DNA from: UBA7396 sp034676185
GTDB lineage: Bacteria; Patescibacteriota; Gracilibacteria; BD1-5; UBA6164
Direction of reading: 5' to 3'
NCBI GenBank assembly: GCA_034676185.1
Contig: JAUCCN010000001.1
Span: forward strand, 62,001-126,000
Length of the DNA stretch: 64,000 bases
In this document: in pieces, positions 42,152 through 50,484 of the stretch
Numbering within the stretch: the first letter of the stretch is position 1
How the letters are laid out: the number at the start of each line of letters is the position of its first letter
The notes under the pieces: model-generated
What the model saw: only the letters and a program-made list of their open reading frames with translations
The model's database searches: none
What the model was told of the DNA's origin: nothing
Translations under genes and position numbers: made by a program

Positions 42152-42230
42152 CTAAAAAAAATGAGAAAAACGGAGTACAACACATATAGTGACTTTATGT
42201 CACTGTATGTGTTTTTCTCATTTTTTTTAG
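42152..42230. terminator. Very long perfect hairpin at the end of the structural operon
   Basis: A 20-bp perfect outer stem (42152-42171 with 42211-42230) and a 13-bp inner stem (CACATATAGTGAC with GTCACTGTATGTG) around loop TTTAT, with a 9-nt bulge. T-runs occur on both strands. Works as a bidirectional terminator and is the right place and size for a filamentous-phage packaging hairpin. Confidence 0.75.
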
Positions 42231-42305
42231 AAAACTTTTTTGGTTGAGCTTTCCTTTTTGCTTCTTTTTTGGAACAAAAAAAGAAGTATCAAACATCCTC
42301 CTTGT

Positions 42306-42333
42306 AAAATCAGTTTTTGACTGATTTTTTTTT
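42306..42333 (+). terminator. Second terminator
   Basis: AAAATCAGT / ACTGATTTT with T-run. 42231-42446 holds only hairpins and no gene; a Phe-rich shadow frame is not convincing. Confidence 0.7.
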
Positions 42334-42348
42334 GAGTAGAATTAAAAA

Positions 42349-42390
42349 AGCGATATACTAAGCTAAACTTTAACTTTTTTGTATATCGCT
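42349..42390. repeat. 10-bp perfect inverted repeat AGCGATATAC / GTATATCGCT
   Basis: Arms 42349-42358 and 42381-42390 with a 22-nt spacer. More G/C than the surroundings. Candidate binding site for the integrase, Rep or repressor. Confidence 0.45.
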
Positions 42391-42446
42391 AGATTGCAAA
42401 AACTCAAAAAAAAATTGTTGTCATAAAACTGCTATTTTAGCAATTT

Positions 42447-42734
42447 TTATAAATCTCTAAAATCTGGAGGAAGTATGTTTACTTTATTATTTTGTTTATT
42501 GTTTTTTTCTTCTTTTATACTCTTATCAAAATCATTTATATCTCCATCAGTAGGTAAATATTCTTTTCCATTTTTATACCAAATTGTATTTTTTTGTTCC
42601 ATCAAGTTTTCTTTTAAAAAGGTTTCTCCTTCTTTTTTTAAATTATAAATTTCAAAAACATTTATTCCTAAAAAACTCAATGTTGTTAAAGTTAATAGTA
42701 TTCAAACTATAAATCATAATATAAATTTTTCCAT
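42447..42734 (-). CDS. Membrane-anchored protein sharing a motif with the pIII-like protein
   Basis: 95 residues: N-terminal span (FILGFIVGILLTLTTLSFLGI, glycines from TGA), then a soluble tail with YLPTDGDINDFD, nearly identical to a stretch in the 834-residue protein. Opposite strand to the structural genes. Could block superinfection by mimicking or binding the adsorption protein; inference only. Confidence 0.5.
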
Positions 42735-42743
42735 AAAATAATT

Positions 42744-42938
42744 TTAATTAAATTCTTTTTCAAAATCAATTTTTTCTTCTTTTTTTAATTTTTTAATTTT
42801 TTCGTATTCTTGGTTTATATTGTATTCATTTATTTTTTCTATTTTATATTTTTGTATTTCTTTTTTTATTGAATCAGCTATATTTATAATAATTGATAAA
42901 ATTATAAGTATAATCATTATTATTATAAATGTTTCCAT
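42744..42938 (-). CDS. Small membrane protein with charged coiled tail
   Basis: 64 residues: N-terminal span (FIIIMIILIILSIIINIA), then a Lys/Glu helix. No glycine. 9 nt upstream of the preceding gene; same transcript. Confidence 0.45.
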   Translation of the reverse strand: METFIIIMIILIILSIIINIADSIKKEIQKYKIEKINEYNINQEYEKIKKLKKEEKIDFEKEFN

Positions 42939-43017
42939 ATAAATTTTTTAAATAAATAAAGTATAAAAAGGATATCATATAAAAAAATAAAAGTCAAATT
43001 TTTGGCTTAAAATAAGT

Positions 43018-43095
43018 ATTTACTATTTTTATTTATATTATTTTACTATTTTATTACTATTTTTATTTGACATTTTAAAAAATATCTGCTATTCT
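43018..43095 (+). promoter_or_regulatory. Integrase promoter with repeated operator-like sequence
   Basis: TTGACA (43067-43072) and TATTCT (43090-43095), 17-nt spacer. Upstream, TTACTATTTTTATTT occurs twice (about 43020 and 43055) with a related TTTTACTATTTTA between. The same ATTTTTATTTGACATT context precedes the promoter at 35893, so both may be under one repressor. 43096-43209 is leader without a clear gene. Confidence 0.6.
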
Positions 43096-43209
43096 ATGTG
43101 TGTCTTCCAAAATAGAAGATCCGCTCATTAAAATAATCCGAGCAAACAATTCTTTAAGAAGTTTTGTAAAAAGAAAAAAAATATATTTATTTTTATAATT
43201 TATCTTTTT

Positions 43210-44106
43210 ATGATATTTAATAATTATTTTATTGATAATTTTCTTTTTGAAAAACAAGTAAATCAATGACTTTCTATAAAAACTATTCATACTTATAATA
43301 CAAGTTTTAGAGTTTTATTAAATAATCCATATATTTCACTGGAAGATCCAAATACTTTTACGGAGTTAAATTTTAAAAGATTACTTTGAGAGTATTTAAT
43401 TAAGAATAATTGGACCAGTTATACATATAACAGATACAAGAAAAATTTTAAAATTTTTTGTCAGTATTTAGTAAAAGAAAAATATATTTCTGAAAATCCT
43501 CTTAAAGATATAAGAGATAGAAAAATAGATAAGGTTTTACCAAAAACTTTATCATCAAAACAAGTTGAGGAGGTAATTTATTTAGTAAATAAGCTTTATG
43601 CCTGAGACGCATTTCTTTTAAAAAGAAACAGGGCTATAGTTTATACTTACCTTTATACTTGAATAAGATTAAGTGAGCTTACGAGTCTCACATATCTCAA
43701 TATATCTTTAGAGGAGTGATATATAAAAATATTAAAATGAAAAGGGTGAAAAGATAGGTATGTCCCTATTGTTAATAAACTATCATTTATTTTACAGGAT
43801 TATATAAAGTCAAGAAATTTACAAAGCTTTCAAGAGGTAACATTATTTCCTACTCGTTATGGTGGATCTATGCAACATCGTGATATCTATGCTATAATAA
43901 ATAAAATAAGAGAGAAAATAAATTTTAAACTTACTTGTCATATGTTTAGACATACTTTTGCAACTGAATTAGCAAGAAAAAATTTAAATTTATATAATAT
44001 TTCTCAAATTTTATGACACTCTAAAATTGATACTACAAAGATCTACTTAAACTTTGATACAGAAACTATCAAAAACAGCTTAAATATGCTCAATATTTAC
44101 TCTTAA
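43210..44106 (+). CDS. int: Tyrosine recombinase (phage-type integrase)
   Basis: 298 residues. The N-terminal core-binding SAM-like domain holds SYTYNRYKKNFKIFCQYLV. Catalytic residues are all present: Arg in TYLYTGIRLSELTSL, Lys in LKGKGGKDRYV, His-x-x-Arg in CHMFRHTFATELA, His in ILGHSKIDTT and Tyr in KIYLNF. Glycines in these motifs are TGA. XerC/D-like size, but placement 27 nt before attR and the tRNA target show an element integrase. Confidence 0.95.
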
Positions 44107-44132
44107 TCATATTGTATAAAATCGTAAAATAT

Positions 44133-44179
44133 CTGAAAATCCGTGTGTCGCAAGTTCAATCCTCGCACTCGGCACCATT
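44133..44179 (+). repeat. attR, orphan 3' part of tRNA-Phe
   Basis: Exact copy of 30452-30498, without the 5' half of the tRNA. Marks the right end of the integrated element. Confidence 0.93.
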
Positions 44180-44251
44180 TATAATAGACCGTTAAAACTT
44201 TTTACCTATCTTGAACTTTGAGATAAGAAAATAGTTTTAAATAGAAAATGT

Positions 44252-44284
44252 AAAAACACCATAAAATAATTTTAGGGTGTTTTT
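44252..44284 (+). terminator. Rho-independent terminator
   Basis: AAACACC / GGGTGTTT stem with T-run. In the unintegrated chromosome this would be the native terminator of tRNA-Phe. 44285-44442 holds no gene I can see. Confidence 0.7.
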
Positions 44285-44442
44285 ATTATAAATGCTTTTA
44301 TCTATAATGGGAAAAAAATCTAAAATGTTATAAAACTTTATTTTTTCAAAATTCATTTGGAGATTTTCCTCATAAACTTTTATGAAGAAAATTATTCCAA
44401 CAACTTATTATAAGATCTATTAAATTTTGATTAAACTCTAAT

Positions 44443-44860
44443 TGTCAAGCTCCCAAAAAACTGGACACGAAATATCTTAACAAAAAAGGAGAATTATGAG
44501 TGTAATTTAGCAAATTTTGCAGGAGCCATTTTGAGAGTAGTATGAATTCTAAAATTGTTGTAATAATAGATATACAGATGAATAGCTTCAATAACTTCAG
44601 CCATAGATTTAAATCTATTTAAGTTTCATAATTCAAACTTAAATTTTCAATAAAAAGATTCCTGACTTCCATTCTCCCAAGGAGAAGATTTTCTGCTCAT
44701 AGAAGGAGAAATATTATACTTCTTGAGTATTTCAAAATATTCATAACTCCTGTATTCACTTCCTTAATCAGAATGAAGAAATAGAGGAGTTTGTTTTGTT
44801 TTTCAGACTGCATTCTTTATCGCTTGAAATATTAGTTCTTTGCAGTGATGAAATCATAAA
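44443..44860 (-). mobile_element. Remnant of an IS3-family insertion sequence
   Basis: The right-end terminal repeat is visible at 44443-44467 (on - strand TGTCCAGTTTTTTGGGAG), next to the 3' end of an IS3 OrfB gene. The left end and the 5' part of the transposase are missing. Confidence 0.75.
44494..44860 (-). pseudogene. IS3-family transposase OrfB, truncated and with internal TAA
   Basis: The C-terminal part of the DDE domain reads CKELIFQAIKNA, TPLFLHSD-stop-GSEYRS, SPSMSRKSSPWENGSQESF and YYYNNFRIHTTLKMAPAKF. The Gln of the usual HSDQGSEY is TAA, a CAA-to-TAA change, so even under code 25 it is broken. Glycine in SFYGKFKFE is TGA, showing the IS was once functional in this code. Confidence 0.85.
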
Positions 44861-45403
44861 GAATATCTTCTCTTAGGAAGTATATGAGTAGCAAGTATAA
44901 TTATTACATGAACTATAATATTCTCTTGAAAAGAACTCCCAGATAAAAATAGTAATCCAATAACACCAAATACAGAAGTTTCAAAAGAAAATAGTACTCT
45001 CCCTGAAACAATAACCAGTACTTGAGATATAGATGAAGATGCGCTCAGAAAAGAAAAAAAAGATACTCTTGTAGCAACTGATAATAAAAATGCTCCTGAA
45101 ATAATAGATAATCCAACCATAGAAGATTTAAAGCGTGAATTAGCTCAATGACATCCTATTATTGCACCATTTGCGGGAAAAAAGTTATGAAATAGTTTTT
45201 TTACAAATGGCGGGCCAAGATACCATATGCTTGTAATTGTATGATATAATGATTCTTTTTTTATTACCAATGATGTTGGAACTTCAAGATGAAAAGATTT
45301 TGCATATTCATATAATGTAATAATGGATTCACTTCATGATTTAGTTCCTGAATGAGAATGAAATATTGCTGATTGAGCAAAAAGAGTATTAGTAATAAAA
45401 TAA
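44861..45403 (+). pseudogene. 5'-truncated C39-like papain-fold peptidase
   Basis: The frame lacks a start codon and runs out of the IS remnant. It holds a membrane-helix-like stretch (GSIGVASIIITGTIIFSG), a Ser/Asn/Asp-rich linker, then IEDLKRELAQGHPIIAPFAG, GGPRYHMLVIVGYND and FFITNDVGTSRGKDFAYSY. This is the His/Asp half of peptidase_C39_2; the Cys half is absent. Probably inactivated by the insertion or by a deletion. Confidence 0.7.
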
Positions 45404-45475
45404 AAAAAACTTCCAAAAACATACAGTTTTCTTACATACTATCATTATTATGTATTTACTTTAATTTTTAACTAT

Positions 45476-45670
45476 ATGTATATGGATTTCTTTTATAGCC
45501 CTTTTGGATGAATTATATGAATAATTCACTTAGTTTTATTCATCTATGCACTTATTATGATTTTAGGTTCAAGCATGGATATAATTCAAAAAATTGTTTG
45601 GATTTTAATTGTATGATTATTTCCACTCGTAGGTTTAATTATATATCTTCTTATTGGAAGAAAAGCCTAA
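45476..45670 (+). CDS. Small membrane protein, PLDc_N-like
   Basis: 64 residues with two membrane helices: GGIIGIIHLVLFIYALIMIL and IVWILIVGLFPLVGLIIYLLIG ending in RKA. The second helix with its Gly-Arg-Lys end matches the phospholipase D N-terminal (PLDc_N) family of small membrane proteins. A second in-frame ATG two codons later is equally possible. Confidence 0.7.
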
Positions 45671-45719
45671 AAAGTAAGTTAAAGCCTTAAAAAAATTTAT
45701 TTTTCTTATATATAATATT

Positions 45720-45944
45720 ATGAATACAGATACCATAAAAGGAAAATGGACTCAAATGATAGGTCATATAAAATCTAAATGGTGAGATTTAACTGATGAT
45801 GATTTAAAAAAAATTGATGGAAATAAAGATATTTTAGTAGGAAAACTACAAGAAAAATATTGATATACTAAACAAGAAGCTGAAAGCGAAGTAAATAGGT
45901 TTACAGCTACCTATGGTTCTGAATATTTCACTGATAGAATATAA
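45720..45944 (+). CDS. CsbD-family stress-response protein
   Basis: 74 residues. MNTDTIKGKWTQMIGHIKSKWGDLTDDDLKKI and GKLQEKYGYTKQEAESEV match the CsbD family (general stress, small helical). Its molecular action is not known. Confidence 0.9.
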
Positions 45945-45946
45945 TT

Positions 45947-45985
45947 TATCTTAAGAGTTCTTTTTTGGAATTCTTAAGATATTTT
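45947..45985 (+). terminator. Rho-independent terminator
   Basis: ATCTTAAGAGTTC / GAATTCTTAAGAT stem after the CsbD gene. Confidence 0.75.
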
Positions 45986-46055
45986 CAAGAATTTTTACAT
46001 TTTTTATACCATTTCTCATTATAATAAAAACACTTTATTTTTTAATTATAATATT

Positions 46056-46658
46056 ATGAAAACCTCTAAAATTATCACTTTTCTTATTTTTGGGATTTTA
46101 GTGATAGGAGCAGTAACAAGTATTATGGCAGAAAATGCTACTCCTCCTGATAAACTTTATTGAATAAAAACTGGAATAAATGAAGATATTAAAGAGTTTT
46201 TAAGTCCTGGAAATGCAAGAAAAGCGAAACTTCAATTAGATTTAATAAAAGAAAGAATGAATGAAAAAGAAGAATTAATAAAAAATTATCGTTTCACTTC
46301 ATCTTCTATTAATACAATAAATTCAAAAATTGAAAAACATGTGACAAAATTTATGGAATATACACAAAAAGTGCAAATAAATTGACAACAAGAAGATTAT
46401 CAAATCCTACAAACTCGTTTTAATAGTCTTATGAATGAAAATACATATATAGATTCTATTTTTCAAGAAAACTCTAACACAGGAACTATAAATAATGAAA
46501 ACTCTGATGGAATGATTAATGAAAATATAATAAATGATAAGTCTTCTACTTGAGTTGAGTCTGATAATTCTAGTCATTCATGAAGTGAATCTATAGAAGA
46601 TACTTCTTCAACAGATTCTCAGCTAGATAGCTTTTTACATAAAAATCATTATACTTAA
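46056..46658 (+). CDS. Secreted DUF5667-like helical protein
   Basis: 200 residues. Signal peptide (IITFLIFGILVIGAVTSIMA), then PPDKLYGIKTGINEDIKEFLSPGNARKAKLQLDLIKERMNE, which resembles DUF5667 (DxLYPxK...KAxLxLxLAxxRLxE). A Ser/Asn/Asp-rich tail ends the protein. Role unknown, extracytoplasmic. Confidence 0.7.
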
Positions 46659-46677
46659 AACATCTAAAACAAAATAT

Positions 46678-46715
46678 AAAAAGGAAGATACAATTAAACT
46701 CTATCTTCCTTTTTT
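46678..46715. terminator. Bidirectional hairpin terminator
   Basis: AAAAAGGAAGATA / TATCTTCCTTTTT stem between convergent genes; contains the end of the histidine kinase gene. Confidence 0.8.
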
Positions 46716-47911
46716 CATTGATCAAAATAGATAGTGACTTCGGTAAAAACATTTTTTTCACTCTGAATTTGTATTTCCCATTTATAAATATCACTTATTT
46801 TTTTTACAAGTGATAATCCTATTCAAAATCAATTTCAAGAAAAATTTTCTCTAAAATATCTTTGAAAAATTTTTTCTATATTTTCTTTTTCTATTCCAAT
46901 TCAATAATCTTTAATAGTAAATCTATCTTTTACAATAGTTATTTCTATAATCCCATCACAATGAGAGTATCTAATAGCATTTTTTAAAATATTTCTAAAA
47001 CACAATAATAATGGATCTTTATCTAATAATTTAATAATAGGTTTATTATTATCATATTTTTTTATTATTTTTATATTTTTTTTCTCTATTTTCGTTTGAA
47101 ATTCTAAAATATCTTTATCCAGAATTTTTATTACATCCACTCTTTGTTTCCTATAATCAGAATTTACAAAATGTATAAAAAGTCATAAACTATCTAAAAT
47201 ATTATTTAATCTTTTAGCTGAACGAATTGCTTGCTCATGACTTTTTTCGTATTCATGAGTAAGTCAAGCAAGTTCAAGAGAAGAAAGAATTTCAGCTAAA
47301 GAAGTTTTAAATTCATGATTGATATTGGAAGCAAATCCTTCTAAATTTATTATCATATCTTTGATCGGAGTATAAATTCTCATCATTAAAGTATTTGCTA
47401 TAAAAAATAAGATTCAATATAAAAAAGGAGAAATAAAAAGTAGAGAAGAAATAATAAATATATATTCTTTTTTAAAATTTTTAGCACTTACTCTGGTTAA
47501 AATCTGATAACTTCCATTTTTACTTTCAAAATCTGTATAAAAATATTTATAATTATTTTTACGAATAATTTGATTCTTGTTATAAGAAAATTCTAAAAAA
47601 GAAAATTCACTTTTCATATTATTAAATATTTCTCACTCTTTATTCAAAACATAACTATCTTCTAAAATAATATTGAAAACCCTATCAAGAGAATAATCTT
47701 GAATAGTAGTAAATACTTCTTCATTCATTAATGCATTTTTTATTCCCTCTATTTTTGCTTTTAGGCTTTCATTTTCTGCTCTCATTGTAAATTGAGAAAG
47801 AATTATTTCAAATAATAAAACCCCTATTATCATGAATAAAAAGATAACAAGTGCTATCATATGAGATAATTTTTTTCTGTGTTTTTCAAGGAGTTGTAAA
47901 TTTCTCATCAT
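46694..47911 (-). CDS. Membrane sensor histidine kinase
   Basis: 405 residues. Two membrane helices (ALVIFLFMIIGVLLFEIIL and YIFIISSLLFISPFLYGILFFIA) flank an extracytoplasmic sensor of about 120 residues. The phosphoacceptor His is in SNINHEFKTSLAEILSSLEL. ATPase motifs: N box NILKNAIRYS, G1 IKDYGIGIEKENIEKIF and G2 SGNGFGIGLSLVKKI. The C-terminal GKKEDRV tail exists only because TGA is sense. Two ATGs at the start (47911, 47908). It follows its response regulator after 14 nt. Confidence 0.92.
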
Positions 47912-47925
47912 ACTTTAAAAAGTTA

Positions 47926-48588
47926 TTATTTAATCATATATCCTACTCAATGAATAGTTTCAATCAATTCTTTTCCCATTTTTTTTCTTAAATATCCAAC
48001 ATAAATATCTAAATTTCTACTTTCCTGAAATAAATCAATTTCTCCCCATACTTTTTCTACTATAAGTTCTTTTTTTAAAACTTTTCATTTATTTTGAGCT
48101 AAAAATAATAATAATTTAAATTCTAATTTTGATAAAGAAATATTCTCTCCATTTTGTATTACTAACATTTTATCTTCTTCTATTTCTATATCATTAAATA
48201 TGAGTTTATTTCATTTTAAAATATGATTTCTACGTCACATACTTTTTATACGAGCTAAAAGCTCATCATATTCAAATGGCTTTACCATATAATCATCTGC
48301 TCAACTTTCTAATCCTTCTATTTTTTGACTCGTAAGAGTACGAGCAGTGAGCATAAGAATAGGTATATTATTCCCTTTTTCACGAAGTTCTTGACAAATA
48401 TCTATTCCATCCCCTTCTTGTGTTCAAAGTCACAAATCTAAAATGACCATATCATAATTCCCTGTAGTTATTTTATATATTGCTCATTTATACTCACTAT
48501 AGTCATCAACAGTAAATCATTTAATTTCAAGGAATTTTTTTATATTTCCTCTCAATATATCGTTATCTTCTATAATTAATACTTTCAT
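47926..48588 (-). CDS. OmpR/PhoB-family response regulator
   Basis: 220 residues. Receiver domain with acidic pocket IIEDND, phospho-Asp in MVILDLGLG, Thr in LMLTARTL and Lys in MVKPFEYDELLARI. The C-terminal winged helix ends NLDIYVGYLRKKMGKELIETIHGVGYMIK, typical of OmpR-type DNA-binding. Partner of the kinase that follows. Signal and regulon unknown. Confidence 0.94.
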
Positions 48589-48718
48589 AATACAATAGTT
48601 TATAGAATAATAACTGTTAATATATCAATAATTTTTTATATATCAAGTTTCATTTTCTTCTATACCTATATTGGGAAATTTATATATGTATTTTAAATAA
48701 AAGTAAAATATGAACTAT

Positions 48719-48752
48719 AAAAAATCCAAAATCATTAGATTTTGGATTTTTT
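48719..48752. terminator. Bidirectional hairpin terminator
   Basis: AAAATCCAAAATC / GATTTTGGATTTT stem with A/T-runs; ends the surface-protein gene on - strand. Confidence 0.8.
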
Positions 48753-48769
48753 AGGTAAAGAGACACTTC

Positions 48770-50290
48770 TTATGGGTTAAGAGTAAATGAATATCTTCTT
48801 GCTGTTCTATATGGTTCTTTTACCACTCCATTTTCAGCTATTGCTAAATATCAAGTATATTGTCATGTTGGAAAACCATTCAGTGCAAAATCTGATCTCA
48901 GTGTAAATGTAGTTCCATTTAAACTCCAATCTGTATTTTTTGAAAGTTGTACAAAATTCGCTCAACTTTCACAATTATTTGGTGCAGTTGGTGTATCCAT
49001 ACAAGTATAATAGCTATCAGTATATCATCCTGTAGTTACTGTACCTCTTAACATATCTCAAACTTTATATTGAAGTGAATAAAACATAATACTTCAAACA
49101 CTGATACAACGATTTCCATTCCAAGTATATGACATATCACAATACCAAGCACAACTTTTCCAAGCATCTGATTTTCTATCAGCATCTGAAAGTGTATAAA
49201 CAGATCTCCATACTTTATTTTGTCCAGGAGCTTCTGCTTGATATCACACAACATTAATAGGTCATACTTGAGCATAAGTTGGAACTACTCAACTACATTG
49301 ATATCTTTGATTCATTTCTGCTTGTGGTTCCCAACTTCCAGAAGGATATGATGAATAATCTGGAGTTGGAGTTGGAGTTGGAGTCGGAGTTGGAGTTGGA
49401 GTCGGAGTCGGAGTTGGAGTTGGAGTCGGAGTTGGAGTTGGAGTTGGAGTTGGTTCTGCTGGACATTCATATTTTTTTACTTCACAACCATCTGTATTTA
49501 TACTCGTTGAAATCAATTTAGGTGGACCATATTTACAATATGGTGCTGCCACAATTGGACAAGAGTTAGGTTTTGGAGTTGGGTCTGTTGGACATTCATA
49601 TTTTTTTACTTCACAACCATCTGTATTTATACTCGTTGAAATCAATTTAGGTGGACCATATTTACAATATGGTGCTGCCATAATTGGACAAGAGCTAGGT
49701 TTTGGAGTTGGAGTAGTTTCACATCATCCCATAAGCTCACAAAAGAAATCATCTAAATCATTATTTACTACTAAACTACTTTTTATATCTTGTACTCATT
49801 CTCATAAATATCAGAGCATTTGTAGAATAATTTGATTATTTTTATATTTTTCTCATAATGTTTTTAATTGTCCTTCTACTTGAGTCAATAACTTTTCATA
49901 TTTTGAATCATTATTAAATTCTTTTTTCATCGTAATAAGTTTATTTAAAAATGCATCCAATTTTGTTTTATTTGGAATATTTGTTGAAGAAGTAGTAGAA
50001 TCAGTAGTAATAGACTGAGTATTTATTACACAACTATTATTATTTTGACAAATAAAATAATAATAACTTCCATTATTTGAAAAACATTCACTTCTTTTAT
50101 AATTTGGAAATTCAAGATTATATTTATCTTTGAGAGTAGTACAATTTTCCAAAGTATTATATGCATCTGAAAGTATATTTCCATTATTGATTTGTGTAGT
50201 CAACTCACTTTGTGAAATACCATTTGCAAAGCTTGTGCAGAAAGATATTACTCCTAGAAGTAACATCATAATATAAGATAATATTTTCAT
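48770..50290 (-). CDS. Secreted Cys-repeat protein with long Thr-Pro linker
   Basis: 506 residues. Signal peptide MKILSYIMMLLLGVISFCTSFANG; ATG at 50290 chosen because it gives a clean leader (an ATG 18 nt upstream adds hydrophobic residues). The middle has two 43-residue repeats with the motif CPI-AAPYCKYGPPKLIS and DGCEVKKYEC, then a (Thr-Pro)n tract of about 16 units, then a C-terminal domain with six or more cysteines. Such linkers and repeats suggest a cell-surface adhesin or binding protein. Function unknown. Confidence 0.8.
49368..49454 (+). repeat. GGAGTT/GGAGTC microsatellite encoding Thr-Pro
   Basis: About 14 hexamer copies of GGAGTT or GGAGTC. Prone to slippage in multiples of two residues, so linker length may vary between strains. 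Confidence 0.85.
49461..49711 (+). repeat. 129-bp tandem repeat inside the surface-protein gene
   Basis: Copy 1 starts at 49461 and copy 2 at 49590. They are nearly identical at the DNA level for over 100 bp, so the duplication is recent or kept uniform by recombination. Confidence 0.85.
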
Positions 50291-50453
50291 AAAAATTATA
50301 ATTAACAAATAAAACTAAATATTTAATACTGAAACTGTTAGTTTTTGTAGAATCATAAAATGATAGTAAATATATAAAACATTAGAATAGTAATCATTTT
50401 TATTCAATTTGTCAAATAAATTTTATTTATTATTTTAAAATACATATTTTTAT

Positions 50454-50484
50454 AAAAAAAAATCACGAATTCGTAATTTTTTTA
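50454..50484 (-). terminator. Rho-independent terminator after pbp2
   Basis: Near-palindrome around ACGAATTCGT with A/T-runs. 50291-50453 upstream of the surface protein is AT-rich with no gene. Confidence 0.7.

Larger units (their letters stand above)
30452..44179. mobile_element. Integrated inovirus-like (filamentous phage) element in tRNA-Phe
   Basis: 13.7 kb flanked by identical 47-bp repeats: the 3' part of tRNA-Phe on the left and an orphan copy on the right, next to a tyrosine integrase. The gene order Rep, ssDNA-binding-like, pVIII-like coat, small membrane proteins, large anchored secreted protein, pVI-like, pI-position protein matches filamentous phages. All larger genes use TGA as Gly. 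No clear Zot ATPase family match is visible apart from a Walker-A-like motif, and no secretin. The unit of integration from repeat to repeat is 13,681 bp. Confidence 0.85.

Noticed and set aside
43075..43290. - strand 71-residue ORF over the integrase start
   Set aside because: Lies over the promoter and N-terminus of the integrase; no domain or context.
43210..44106. Housekeeping XerC/XerD
   Set aside because: Size and motifs are similar, but it sits 27 nt from attR with a tRNA-derived repeat, so an element integrase is more likely.
49279..49521. + strand ORF rich in Glu-Leu repeats
   Set aside because: Shadow of the Thr-Pro microsatellite on the - strand.
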